Origin: Sphingomonas sp. Root241
GTDB taxonomy: Bacteria; Pseudomonadota; Alphaproteobacteria; Sphingomonadales; Sphingomonadaceae
Assembly (NCBI RefSeq): GCF_001428865.1
Contig: NZ_LMIV01000002.1
Coordinates: 124,001-188,000 of the forward strand
Reading direction: 5' to 3'
DNA: 64,000 nt
Shown here: in pieces, positions 56,656 to 64,000 of the stretch
Layout: every line of letters begins with the position of its first letter
Numbering within the stretch: the first letter of the stretch is position 1
The notes under the pieces: generated by a model
Database searches by the model: none
What the model was told of the DNA's origin: nothing
What the model saw: the letters and a program-made list of their open reading frames with translations, nothing else
Program-made: the position numbers and the translations under genes

Positions 56656-57288
56656 TCAGCCCGCCGTGAGCCGATATCCGCGCCCCTTGTCGGTCCTCAG
56701 CATCGGTACCGCGAAACCGCGGTCGATCTTGGCGCGCAGCCGCGAGACATGGACTTCGACGACATTGGTACCCGGATCGAACCGTAATCCCCAGACCGAA
56801 GCGAGCAGTTCCTCGCGTCCCACGCAGCGGTCCGCCCATCGGGCCAGATGCAGCAGCAGCGCATATTCGCGCGGGAGCAATGCGATCGTCCGTCCGTCGC
56901 GCTCCACGCGCCGATCAACCGGATCGATCCGCAAGCCGCCCAGCGCGATCCGCGGCGGCTGGCAGCGCAGTCGCGCCGCGAGCCGCGCGGCGATTTCGCC
57001 GGCGCAGACCGGCAGCGCCACGGCATCGTCCGCTCCCGCATCGAGCGCGCCCTCGACGCTCGCGCCGCACCCGCGGGCGAGCACCAGCATCAAGGGGCGG
57101 CGCCAGCCCTGCGCGCGCACCATCGAGACGCAGGCGGCGGGATCGCGGCCGTCGAACCCGATGATCGCCGCCTGCGCGCCGCTATCCCCCAAAGCCGCCG
57201 GTGCGATCGGCACCAGATCGAACCCGCGCGCGCCCGCCGCCCGATGGAGCTCGGGTATGTCGAGCGCGCAGGCAACGATTCCGGCCAC
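56656..57288 (-). CDS. OmpR/PhoB-type winged-helix regulator with degenerate receiver
   Basis: 210 aa. The C-terminal half (about residues 112-210) is a clear OmpR-type DNA-binding domain: LRIDPVDRRVERDGRTIALLPREYALLLHLARWADRCVGREELLASVWGL..TNVVEVHVSRLRAKID..FAVPMLRTDKGRGYRL. The N-terminal half has the length of a receiver, but the acidic pocket is poor (only GFDGRD is near the phospho-Asp position) and the conserved Lys loop reads ALPVCAGEI. It may not be phosphorylated. No histidine kinase is near. Lies 49 nt after the unknown three-gene unit. Confidence 0.85.
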   Translation of the reverse strand: MAGIVACALDIPELHRAAGARGFDLVPIAPAALGDSGAQAAIIGFDGRDPAACVSMVRAQGWRRPLMLVLARGCGASVEGALDAGADDAVALPVCAGEIAARLAARLRCQPPRIALGGLRIDPVDRRVERDGRTIALLPREYALLLHLARWADRCVGREELLASVWGLRFDPGTNVVEVHVSRLRAKIDRGFAVPMLRTDKGRGYRLTAG

Positions 57289-57337
57289 GGCAGCAGCCTA
57301 GCGCGCATTCCGGCCATATCGGACTGAAGCATCTCCG

Positions 57338-58228
57338 TTACGGACCATCTCGCGCCGCCAGCCGCAGCCGCGCGTGGCCGGCGACATAGCGGCTGGCGGC
57401 GGATGCTGCCGTCTCGAGGAGCGCGTCCGCCTGGCTCGATTTCGCCGAGGCCAAAGCGTCGAGCGCGGTCATGCGCATGCGGTCGCACGGATGATGCCGG
57501 GCGAATTCCGCCGCCAGATCCTCGCCGTTGCCGAGGCGCACCGCGACGGCCAGCAGTGCTTCGGCGCTGGTGCAGGTCAGCCCTTCCGCGATCACGCCGC
57601 GGGTGATGTCGAAGCGATATTGATCGAGCCAGGGCTGGGCGGGATCGGCGCCGAGGATGTTGAGCGAGACCGAGAAGCTGTCGGGCGGCAACTGGACGTG
57701 GATGTCGCGCCGCATCCGATAGAGCATCAATTTGCCCGGTTCGAGCCGCGAGCGCTCGACGAAACGCAGGCGCGCATCTTCGCCGGGTACGCCCGCCAGC
57801 GCCGCCACGTCATATTCGAAATAGTCGCTCCAATAGCCCGGGCCGAGATAGCCATAGGTCAGGAACGGGAAATTATGATCGTGTGGCAGATCGTAGAAGA
57901 AGGCGCCCGGGCCGCTCGCGCGCACTACCGGATCGGTGCGCGCGGGCCAGAAATTGGCGCGCAGCACAGTGCGGCCATTGGGCGGACGCAGCAGGAAGAC
58001 CTGCGCGCCATAGCCGTTGCCGCGATGCTGCGTCTCACACCGTCCCTTGAGCTCGTCGATCGCCAGCTCGGCGAGGAAATCGGGGTTGCGGCCGAGCCGC
58101 GCGAGCAGCGGGCCGAGCGCGGCGAATTCCTCTTCGTCGCGCGCATCGAACGGCGTGGAATCGAGTGCCTCGACCAGTTCGTCGAGCCCGATAGCCGCCC
58201 CCGCGCCCGGTTCGATCAGGCGGGGCAT
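57338..58228 (-). CDS. unknown cupin-like protein of the 50-aa/316-aa/296-aa unit
   Basis: 296 aa, family not recognised with confidence. The central part FFYDLPHDHNFPFLTYGYLGPGYWSDYFEYD, then RSRLEPGKLMLYRMRRDIHVQLPPDSFSVSLNILG, has the HxH...His spacing of cupin or cysteine-dioxygenase-like metal sites. A helical C-terminal part (ALLAVAVRLGNGEDLAAEFARHHPCDRMRMTALDAL, RYVAGHARLRLA) may be HEAT-like. Start ATG 58228 lies 13 nt inside the end of the 316-aa gene, so the two are translated as a pair. Similar proteins have been named 'transposase' in some annotations, which nothing here supports. Confidence 0.7.
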   Translation of the reverse strand: MPRLIEPGAGAAIGLDELVEALDSTPFDARDEEEFAALGPLLARLGRNPDFLAELAIDELKGRCETQHRGNGYGAQVFLLRPPNGRTVLRANFWPARTDPVVRASGPGAFFYDLPHDHNFPFLTYGYLGPGYWSDYFEYDVAALAGVPGEDARLRFVERSRLEPGKLMLYRMRRDIHVQLPPDSFSVSLNILGADPAQPWLDQYRFDITRGVIAEGLTCTSAEALLAVAVRLGNGEDLAAEFARHHPCDRMRMTALDALASAKSSQADALLETAASAASRYVAGHARLRLAARDGP

Positions 58229-59166
58229 CGCGCCGCCGCCAGCCGCTGCTCGACAATCGGCAGCATGCGCGCCGCCGCGGTCCGCACTTCGGCATGGGGA
58301 TCGGCGCATGCCATCTCTGCAAGTCGCGCCGCCGCCGCCGCCGCATCCAGCGCCAGCCATTCGCGCATCGCCGCCCAGCGCAGATGAAATCCGGGCGCAT
58401 GCGTCGCGTCCTCGAAGCACGCGCCGGCATCCGCGCGCCCGGCGACGCGAAGGAAGCGCAGCAGCATCTCGGTGCGCGAGGGTCGATCGTCGGCATCGGC
58501 GATGCGAAGCAACGCGCCGCTGTCGATGTCATATTCGCGCATCAGCGGCGCCGCGCCGGCGCGGATCGTCGCGACCAGCGTCACGACATCGCTTTCGGCA
58601 TCGCAGATCAACTGCGCCCGGCTGCGGCCGTCCGTGCGGCGGACCAGGCCGTCCTGCAGCCGCACCGGTGCCAAGGATGTGCACGGCGCCGCATCGGCCG
58701 CTGCGAATTGCGGCCCTATCGGCTCGGCACGCCAGCGCCGCAGCCGCGCGCCGCCCGCGCGGATCGTGCGCGTGACCGCCATCCTTCCGGTGAAGACGAT
58801 CGTCCGTGGCGGCGGCAGCCTGGCCATCGCCGATGCGCTGGTGATGCTCGCGGCGATCGATGCCGCCGGACAGTCGAACAAGACGGCACCGGTACGCAGC
58901 GCGTCGCGATGCGCCTTGAGCGGTGGTTCGAAAAGCGGATTCGCTGCCAGCGCCTCGATCAAGCGGGCGATCAGCGTTGCTGCCAAATCGGGATCGTCCA
59001 GCAGTTGCTCGGCCCGGTCCGCCGCCCGCTCCGGCAAATCCGTGCAATCGGCGAAGGCAGTCGTCGCAGCCCGAAAGGCGGCGCCTTCACGGCACTTCCG
59101 GATCGCGGCACCCGCCTCGGCCCGCGCCGCGACGATCGCCGCGCGAGTCGCCTCGGACACGTGCAT
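58216..59166 (-). CDS. unknown HEAT-like helical protein of the same unit
   Basis: 316 aa, not recognised. The N-terminal ~120 residues are helical and Ala-rich (MHVSEATRAAIVAARAEAGAAIRKCREGAAFRAA). A strand-rich middle follows (RTIVFTGRMAVTRTIRAGGARLRRW, DVVTLVATIRAGAAPLMREYDIDSGALLRIADADDRPSRTEMLLRFLRVAGR). The end resembles a HEAT repeat (ALDAAAAAARLAEMACADPHAEVRTAAARMLPIVEQRL). No signal peptide. Begins 5 nt after the 50-aa gene and overlaps the 296-aa gene by 13 nt. Confidence 0.7.
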   Translation of the reverse strand: MHVSEATRAAIVAARAEAGAAIRKCREGAAFRAATTAFADCTDLPERAADRAEQLLDDPDLAATLIARLIEALAANPLFEPPLKAHRDALRTGAVLFDCPAASIAASITSASAMARLPPPRTIVFTGRMAVTRTIRAGGARLRRWRAEPIGPQFAAADAAPCTSLAPVRLQDGLVRRTDGRSRAQLICDAESDVVTLVATIRAGAAPLMREYDIDSGALLRIADADDRPSRTEMLLRFLRVAGRADAGACFEDATHAPGFHLRWAAMREWLALDAAAAAARLAEMACADPHAEVRTAAARMLPIVEQRLAAARCPA

Positions 59167-59171
59167 CGCGC

Positions 59172-59324
59172 TCAGCCCGGCGCCATCTCGTAGATCAGCA
59201 CCGCGATCCCCACGAGCATTTCGAACAGATCGTCGACGCTGGCGATCTCGCCGGCACGCACCGCGCCGTGCACTGCCACCTGCGTTCCCAGCTCGACGAT
59301 ATCGCCCAGATCGATCCGCACCAT
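59172..59324 (-). CDS. 50-aa peptide leading the unknown operon
   Basis: Small ORF: MVRIDLGDIVELGTQVAVHG...AGEIASVDDLFEMLVGIAVLIYEMAPG (50 aa). GGGGGAG lies 6-7 nt before the ATG, a strong ribosome site; a second ATG six bases upstream would have no spacing. The stop is 5 nt from the next gene. The composition (acidic, a hydrophobic end with LVGIAVLIYEM) fits a membrane-associated or partner peptide. I know no family for it. Confidence 0.65.
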   Translation of the reverse strand: MVRIDLGDIVELGTQVAVHGAVRAGEIASVDDLFEMLVGIAVLIYEMAPG

Positions 59325-59381
59325 CTGCATCTCCCCCTTGAGAACGCCTCAGGCTAGATCGGCAGAAAGCACTGGCGCACG

Positions 59382-59395
59382 TTACAAGCGTGTAA
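59382..59395. promoter_or_regulatory. palindrome TTACA-N4-TGTAA before the unknown operon
   Basis: TTACA (59382-59386), AGCG, TGTAA (59391-59395), in the 125-bp divergent gap between the 50-aa gene and the 59450 thioesterase gene. A minus-strand TAGCCT box lies ~30 bp closer to the 50-aa gene. A plausible operator for the winged-helix regulator downstream; unproven. Confidence 0.4.
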
Positions 59396-59414
59396 TGTCG
59401 CCACCGGCCATGGT

Positions 59415-59443
59415 TTGCGCCGGCCGATTCGCCGCGCTAGGGG
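59415..59443 (+). promoter_or_regulatory. candidate thioesterase-operon promoter (leaderless type)
   Basis: TTGCGC (59415-59420), a 17-nt spacer, TAGGGG (59438-59443), 6 nt before the ATG at 59450. Confidence 0.5.
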
Positions 59444-59449
59444 CGACGG

Positions 59450-59899
59450 ATGACCGACAGCGAGACGCCACGGGCGCGCGCCTTCGATCCCAAGCTCTTG
59501 TTCGGCGGCCGTTTCGGCGGGCACGGCGGGCGGCTGGGGCTCGTCTATCACGACCACGGCGACGACTGGTCCGAGCTCGCGCTCCCATACCATGCCGATC
59601 TGATCGGTGACGAGGCCTCGGGAGTCATCGCCTCGGGGCCGATCCTCGCGCTGATGGATATGGCGACCAGCATCGGCGTCTGGCTGAAGCTCGATGCGTT
59701 CAAGGCGCACGCCACGCTCGATCTGCGCATCGATTATCTGCGGCCGGCGCGGCCCGGCCACACGGTGATCGGCCGCGGCGAATGCTATCGGATCACGCGC
59801 TCGATCGCGTTCGTCCGCGGCCAGGCGCATGACGGCGACCCGAGCGATCCGCTCGCGCACGTCGCCGGCACCTTCATGGCGGTGGAGGGCTATTGGTGA
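59450..59899 (+). CDS. PaaI family thioesterase 1
   Basis: 149 aa hot-dog fold: an N-terminal loop (FDPKLLFGGRFGGHGGRLGL), SGVIASGPILALMDMATSIGVWLKL in the place of the usual HGG helix, LDLRIDYLRPARPG, GECYRITRSIAFVRGQAHD and AHVAGTFM. PaaI-like enzymes hydrolyse acyl- or aryl-CoA. The Asp in ALMDMA is the likely catalytic acid. Substrate unknown. Overlaps thioesterase 2 by 4 nt. Confidence 0.88.
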   Translation: MTDSETPRARAFDPKLLFGGRFGGHGGRLGLVYHDHGDDWSELALPYHADLIGDEASGVIASGPILALMDMATSIGVWLKLDAFKAHATLDLRIDYLRPARPGHTVIGRGECYRITRSIAFVRGQAHDGDPSDPLAHVAGTFMAVEGYW

Positions 59900-60267
59900 T
59901 CCCCTATGCCGAACTTCTGGGGCTCAGCGTCGAGCCCGGCGAAACCGCGCCGACCTATGTCATGCCCTTCGTCGTCGATGTGATCGGCCGTCCGGGCTTC
60001 CTCCACGGCGGCGCGATCGGCGGTCTGCTCGAAATGGCGGCGGTCGGCGCGCTCAAACAGGCGCTCGCGGCGGAGGGCGGCGGGCGGATCAAGCCGATCA
60101 ATCTCACTGTCGATTATATGCGCGGCGGCCGCGACAAGCCGACCCGCGCGCGGGGCACCGTCACCCGGCTCGGCACCCGCGTCGCCAATGTCGAAGCAGT
60201 GGCGTGGCAGGACGAGCCCGACCGCCCGATCGCCGCGGCGCGGATGAACTATCTGATCGTGCGCTGA
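59896..60267 (+). CDS. PaaI family thioesterase 2
   Basis: 123 aa hot-dog protein: PTYVMPFVVDVIGRPGFLHGGAIGGLLEMAAVGAL has the HGG motif and catalytic Glu; INLTVDYMRGGRDKPTRARGTVTRLGTRVANVEAVAWQ follows. The start is GTG 59896 (overlap with thioesterase 1); TTG 59893 is possible. The two half-similar proteins may form a hetero-oligomer. Confidence 0.87.
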   Translation: MIPYAELLGLSVEPGETAPTYVMPFVVDVIGRPGFLHGGAIGGLLEMAAVGALKQALAAEGGGRIKPINLTVDYMRGGRDKPTRARGTVTRLGTRVANVEAVAWQDEPDRPIAAARMNYLIVR

Positions 60268-60271
60268 CCGA

Positions 60272-61441
60272 TCAGTTCGCCGTCAGCTTGAGCAGCCGGC
60301 CCTGCGAGCCGTCGCTGCCGTCCTCCAGCAGCCAGATCGCGCCGTCAGGGCCTTGCTCGACTTCGCGGATGCGCGCGCCCATCGGCCATTGATCGCCCTT
60401 CTTCGCGTTGGTGCCGTTCACGTCGACGCGCACCAGCGACTGGCTCGACAGCCCGCCAATGAACAAGTCGCCCTTCCACTGCGGGAACATCGCGCCCGAA
60501 TAGACGATGAGACCGCCCGGGCTGATCACCGGGTTCCACCAGACCTTGGGCGCCTCGAAGCCGTCGCCGGGCGCATGATCGGGGATGTCGCGGCCGTCAT
60601 AATGGTCGCCGTTCGACACCTTGGGGTAGCCATAGTTCTTCCCCGGCAGGATCAGATTGGCTTCGTCGCCCCCCTTGGGCCCCATCTCCTGCTCCCAGAG
60701 ATTGCCCTTGGCGTCGAAGGCGATGCCGAGCAAATTGCGGTGGCCGTACGACCACACCGCGGGATGGAAGCCCTGCGCCGCCAGCGGGTTGCCCGGAGCC
60801 GGCCTGCCGTCGAGCGTGAGCCGAAGCACCTTGCCGAGCGTCGCCTTGGGATCCTGCGCAGGATCGAACTTCTGGCGCTCGCCATTGGTGAAGAACAGGT
60901 ACTTGCCGTCCGGCGAGAAGGCGATGCGGCCCGAATAATGGCCGTTGCCCGAAACGAACGGGGTAGCGCGGAACAGCTCGGTTACTGCGGTCAATTCCGG
61001 CTCCCGTTCTCTCCAACAAACATTGTTTGTCGAACAGACGTCATCGCTATCAGACAGCTGGCCGCGTGCCAGCACCACGCCTTTCCCGCCTTCGCCCGCG
61101 GTTGAATAGCTCAAATAGACATGCCGGCTCTTGGCGAAGTCCGGCGCGAGGACGACATCCATCAGTCCGCCCTGTCCCGCCGCATCGACCGGCAAGATCG
61201 CAACCGTGTGCTTCTGCTTGCCGTCGGGCGAAACGAGCAGCAGCGTCCCCGCTTTCTCGGTGATCAGCATCGATCCGTCGGGGAGGAATGTCATTGCCCA
61301 GGGCGCGTCGAAATCGGCGACCGGCGTCACCTTGAACGGAAACGCCGTCGCCGTGGGCGTGCCGTCCTGCGCCACTGCGCCGGTCGGGGAATTGCACGCG
61401 GCGAGCAGCGCCACCGAAAGGAGCATGCGGAGCCTGGGCAT
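60272..61441 (-). CDS. PQQ-dependent aldose sugar dehydrogenase-like lipoprotein
   Basis: 389 aa. The N-terminus MPRLRMLLSVALLAACNS has a lipobox with Cys16, so an envelope lipoprotein. Beta-propeller marks: FDAPWAMTFLPDGSMLITEKAG, GLMDVVLAPDFAKSRHVYLSYS, GGHYSGR-type FVSGNGHYSGRIAFSPDGKYLFFTNG, VWSYGHRNLLGIAFD and NLWEQEMGPKGGDEANLI. Oxidises sugars to lactones if PQQ is available; no pqq genes are here. A short Cys-pair insert (VCSTNNVC) is encoded by an AT-rich palindrome at 61016-61030. Confidence 0.88.
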   Translation of the reverse strand: MPRLRMLLSVALLAACNSPTGAVAQDGTPTATAFPFKVTPVADFDAPWAMTFLPDGSMLITEKAGTLLLVSPDGKQKHTVAILPVDAAGQGGLMDVVLAPDFAKSRHVYLSYSTAGEGGKGVVLARGQLSDSDDVCSTNNVCWREREPELTAVTELFRATPFVSGNGHYSGRIAFSPDGKYLFFTNGERQKFDPAQDPKATLGKVLRLTLDGRPAPGNPLAAQGFHPAVWSYGHRNLLGIAFDAKGNLWEQEMGPKGGDEANLILPGKNYGYPKVSNGDHYDGRDIPDHAPGDGFEAPKVWWNPVISPGGLIVYSGAMFPQWKGDLFIGGLSSQSLVRVDVNGTNAKKGDQWPMGARIREVEQGPDGAIWLLEDGSDGSQGRLLKLTAN

Positions 61442-61538
61442 GGTTTCACCTTGATGCTGATCGAACACGCAACGTTCATCCCCCGCTTGCGCTCCGCCGT
61501 CCAGATGCGGCGGACGCTCATTCCACCTGCGTATCAAT

Positions 61539-61570
61539 AAATTGCGTAAAATCACCACCTTGCGCAATTT
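61539..61570. promoter_or_regulatory. inverted repeat between the sugar dehydrogenase and S9 peptidase genes
   Basis: AAATTGCG (61539-61546) and CGCAATTT (61563-61570), 16 nt apart, in the 170-bp divergent gap. The AT-rich arms stand out in GC-rich DNA. A candidate operator acting on one or both genes. Confidence 0.4.
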
Positions 61571-61611
61571 TGTGTCCAAAGACATGGTCGCCGGACTGAT
61601 TCGGGGGGTCC

Positions 61612-63492
61612 ATGTTCGGACGCTATCTTTGCGGGGTCATTGCGTGCGTGCTGCTGCCGGGGACGTTCGCGTCGGCCCAGCCGGCCGCGCCTTCGGCCCG
61701 CGCCTATTTCGCGCAGCCTGCGATCGAGGACGCGGCGCTCTCGCCCGACGGGCGGCTCGTGGCGGCGCGTACGCTGGTCGCCGGCCGGCCGAGGCTCGCA
61801 ATCTTCGACATGTCGGGTGCCGCGCCTTCGGTGCGCCCGATCGCCCTGCCCGAGCGCGAGCGGCTCGAATGGCATCGCTGGCTGGGGCCCGACCGGCTGC
61901 TCGTCAGCCTGCTCCTCGAAGGCGGAGCCCCCGCGAAGCGACTCGTCCGAGTCGACATCGCGACCGGCAGGCTCACCCAGCTCGGCCCGGCGAGAACCGC
62001 CGAATCGGGTGACGAGATCCTCCACGTCTCTCCGAATGGCGGTTTCCTGCTGCTCAGCGCGGCGGTTCCGGGGCGTCCCACGCCCGGCGTGTACCGCATC
62101 GACCTCACCACCGGCGCCGCAACGCTCGCCGTCGCGCCGCAGGATCATGTCTGGGACTGGTACGCCGATTCGGCGGGCGTGATCCGGGCGGGCATGGCGC
62201 AGGACGGCAAGCGCTCCTGGATGCTGTATCGCAAAAGTGAGCATGATCGTTTCAGCCGCTCGGCGCGCGGCGCGGGCGCCGCGGGTTCCGGGATCGACCG
62301 TTTCGTGCCCATCCGCGGCACCGATCGCGGCTATGCGCTGGCGCAGACGCCCGAGGGGCGAGTCGGCCTCTACAGCTATGATTTCGCCGCGGGGAAGCTG
62401 GGCGCATTGCTTTACGAGGACACGCGCGTCGATCTCGACGGTTTCCAGACCGATCCAAACGGGCGCCTGCTCGGCGTCGACACTTCGGCCGATCGCCCGG
62501 AGACGCGCTGGTTCGAGCCGTTCATGGCGGCGCGGCAGGCGCAGATCGATGCCGCGCTCCCCGGCCGCGCCAATCGCGTGATTGCGACGACTGCCGACCG
62601 CAGCCGCTCCCTGGTGTTCAGCGAATCGGCCGGCGATCCCGGTGCCTTCTATGTCTTTGGCGAGGGCCGGGCGACTCTGGTCGCGGCGGTCAGTCCCGGG
62701 CTCGCCGGCAAGCCCGCGAGGATGGAGACGGTGCGTTACCGCGCACGCGACGGTCTCGAGATCAGCGGATATCTCACGCTTCCGGCCGGCCGCGCCGCGC
62801 ACGGCCTGCCGCTGATCGTCATGCCGCATGGCGGGCCGTTCGCGCGCGACAGCTGGGGCTATGATCCGTGGGTCCAGTATCTCGCCGATCGCGGCTATGC
62901 CGTGTTCCAGCCCAATTATCGCGGCTCGACCGGCTTCGGCCGCGGCTTCGTCGCCAAGGGCGACGGCGAATGGGGCCGGGGGATGCAGGCCGATATTGAC
63001 GACGGCGTCGACTGGCTGGCGGGCAAGGGTGTCGCCGATCCCGGCCGCGTCTGCATCATGGGCGCTTCCTATGGCGGTTATGCGGCGATGTGGGCGGCGG
63101 CGCGAAGCGATTCGCGCTATCGCTGCGCAGTGAGTTTCGCCGGCATCTCCGATGTCGGTGCCCAGCTCGCCTATGACCGCAAGACCTTCAACGAGCGCGA
63201 CTATCGCAACTGGAAGCGCCGCATCCAGGGCGATGCGCCGTCGCTCGACGCGCTCTCGCCGATCGCCCGCGTAGCGACATTGCGCATGCCGATCCTGATC
63301 GCGCACGGCACCGCGGACGAGACCGTCCCGCCCGACCAGTCGATCCGCCTTCACGACGCACTCACCCGGCTAGGGCGCGCGCATGACTATGTCGCTTATC
63401 CGGGCCAGGGGCACACGCTGGAAGGGCCGGTCGACAATGCCGACTTCCTCGAACGGGTCGGCAAGTTCCTCGAAACGCACAACCCCGCCTAG
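61612..63492 (+). CDS. S9 family prolyl oligopeptidase-like peptidase (secreted)
   Basis: 626 aa. Signal peptide MFGRYLCGVIACVLLPGTFASA then a beta-propeller (SPDGRLVAARTLVAG repeats) and a C-terminal alpha/beta hydrolase domain. The triad is Ser486 in MGASYGGYAAM, Asp569 in HGTADETVPP and His601 in GQGHTLE. PHGGPFARDSWGYDPWVQYLADRGYAVFQPNYRGSTGFG is the family signature. Acylaminoacyl- or dipeptidyl-peptidase activity is likely. No precursor or lasso-peptide genes are near. GGGGGG precedes the ATG. Confidence 0.92.
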   Translation: MFGRYLCGVIACVLLPGTFASAQPAAPSARAYFAQPAIEDAALSPDGRLVAARTLVAGRPRLAIFDMSGAAPSVRPIALPERERLEWHRWLGPDRLLVSLLLEGGAPAKRLVRVDIATGRLTQLGPARTAESGDEILHVSPNGGFLLLSAAVPGRPTPGVYRIDLTTGAATLAVAPQDHVWDWYADSAGVIRAGMAQDGKRSWMLYRKSEHDRFSRSARGAGAAGSGIDRFVPIRGTDRGYALAQTPEGRVGLYSYDFAAGKLGALLYEDTRVDLDGFQTDPNGRLLGVDTSADRPETRWFEPFMAARQAQIDAALPGRANRVIATTADRSRSLVFSESAGDPGAFYVFGEGRATLVAAVSPGLAGKPARMETVRYRARDGLEISGYLTLPAGRAAHGLPLIVMPHGGPFARDSWGYDPWVQYLADRGYAVFQPNYRGSTGFGRGFVAKGDGEWGRGMQADIDDGVDWLAGKGVADPGRVCIMGASYGGYAAMWAAARSDSRYRCAVSFAGISDVGAQLAYDRKTFNERDYRNWKRRIQGDAPSLDALSPIARVATLRMPILIAHGTADETVPPDQSIRLHDALTRLGRAHDYVAYPGQGHTLEGPVDNADFLERVGKFLETHNPA

Positions 63493-63619
63493 TCCCACTT
63501 GCCTGCCGGGCGGCGAGCGCGTATATCGCTCGTGCTTTCTCGACATCGTCAAACATGCCGAGGTCGGGGCCCGCAGGGCTCCGGCGCTGAAGCTGCTTAT
63601 CTGATTGCCCGGAGATCCA

Positions 63620-64000
63620 ATGGCGGACATCGCCGCACTGACCAGCCTGATCGAACCCGAAGCCAAGGCACTCGGGCTGGAACTCGTGCGCGTGAAGATG
63701 TTCGGCGGCCAGTCGGATCCGACGCTGCAGGTGATGGCCGAGCGCCCCGATACGCGCCAGCTGACGATCGAGGATTGCGCCGATCTCTCGCGCCGCATCT
63801 CGGATCGGCTGGACGAGCTCGAGGCGGCCGGCCGCGATCCGATCGAGCATGCCTATCGGCTCGAAGTCAGCTCGCCCGGAATCGATCGCCCGCTGACGCG
63901 CTTCCAGGATTTCGAGGACTGGAAGGGGCATGAGGCCCGGATCAATCTCGTCGAGCCGACCGAGGATGGCCGCAAGCAGCTGACCGGAATGCTGCTCGGC
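63620..64000 (+). CDS. rimP: ribosome maturation factor RimP (C-terminus cut off)
   Basis: Needed for 30S subunit maturation. 127 codons visible: [100 protein letters not shown] is the RimP signature. GGAG lies 5 nt before the ATG. Usually heads rimP-nusA-rpsO operons; those genes would be beyond the edge. The 127-bp gap upstream holds a leader with no open reading frame. Confidence 0.96.
   Translation, partial: MADIAALTSLIEPEAKALGLELVRVKMFGGQSDPTLQVMAERPDTRQLTIEDCADLSRRISDRLDELEAAGRDPIEHAYRLEVSSPGIDRPLTRFQDFEDWKGHEARINLVEPTEDGRKQLTGMLLG

Noticed and set aside
57338..58228. Transposase
   Set aside because: A name sometimes attached to proteins like this; no DDE or other transposase motif, no inverted repeats and no target duplication are seen.
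58294..59193. 299-codon plus-strand frame opposite the HEAT-like gene
   Set aside because: Considered because the genuine strand here is uncertain, but the minus-strand genes are tightly spaced, have a ribosome site and show protein-like patterns; the plus frame is low-complexity and basic.
61552..63354. 600-codon open frame on the minus strand opposite the S9 peptidase
   Set aside because: Same GC-rich shadow effect; the S9 frame has a signal peptide and a full catalytic triad.
61612..63492. S9 peptidase as a lasso-peptide isopeptidase near the 50-aa peptide gene
   Set aside because: No lasso B or C processing genes are present, and the 50-aa peptide lies on the other strand in a different operon.

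Overview
This is GC-rich chromosomal DNA of an alphaproteobacterium, most likely a sphingomonad (Sphingomonas, Sphingopyxis or a close relative). I infer this from gene order and protein style: a DUF299/PPPP gene facing hemE, then hemJ, rho, mnmE-mnmG-rsmG-parA-parB facing holA-lptE-leuS; a Mic60-like gene beside hemC-hemD; an SDHAF4-type gene; and a DUF6489 protein. Genes are packed tightly, and most neighbours overlap by 1 or 4 bases. There is one tRNA, no rRNA, no insertion sequence, no prophage and no CRISPR. The first gene (dnaQ) and the last (rimP) are cut by the window edges.

Region 1 (1-19.4 kb) looks like the replication-origin neighbourhood. ppsR-maf-aroE-coaE-dnaQ run leftward as one overlapping operon. 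hemE-hemJ-rho run rightward. The 303-bp gap between them (3412-3714) carries DnaA-box-like 9-mers, five GANTC sites and an AT-rich stretch, and in Caulobacter the equivalent gap is the origin. Seven to ten kb further right, three parS palindromes lie in the mnmE-mnmG-rsmG-parA-parB block. An opposing block holA-lptE-leuS-DUF3576 serves replication, LPS export and translation.

Region 2 (19.5-32 kb) holds an outer-membrane-like protein, a ThiE-like protein, yggS, a HAD phosphatase, a frameshifted 3'-5' exonuclease, ribA, xth, a probable small RNA with its own terminator, lolA, ftsK, a UbiH-type hydroxylase, a Trm112-like protein, a LON-domain protein, a CnoX-like thioredoxin and tRNA-Gly(GCC).

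Region 3 (32-46.8 kb) has DUF2147 and DUF72 genes, then a leftward run hemC-hemD-Mic60-like-gcdH-GNAT-CaiB that joins tetrapyrrole synthesis to probable glutarate/lysine breakdown, then tsaD, gpsA, DUF1697, sdhAF4, rsmB, rpe, a heparinase-like gene and purH.

Region 4 (46.9-64 kb) has branched-chain 2-oxoacid dehydrogenase E1-alpha, E1-beta and E2, with a palindromic repeat inserted in frame in the E2 linker. It also has rarD, an ArsR-VOC-SRPBCC-SRPBCC operon with an operator embedded in the repressor's first codons, a thiolase and an enoyl-CoA hydratase, a three-gene unit of unknown function (50-aa peptide, 316-aa helical-repeat-like protein, 296-aa cupin-like protein) with an odd response regulator downstream, two thioesterases, a sugar dehydrogenase, an S9 peptidase and rimP.

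Cross-cutting patterns: at least five convergent gene pairs share a CTAG tetramer as both stop codons; several genes have a -10-like box 6-7 nt before the start codon, suggesting leaderless mRNAs; and REP-like palindromes occur in and between genes. All functional calls rest on reading sequence and recalled family motifs; no database search was run.
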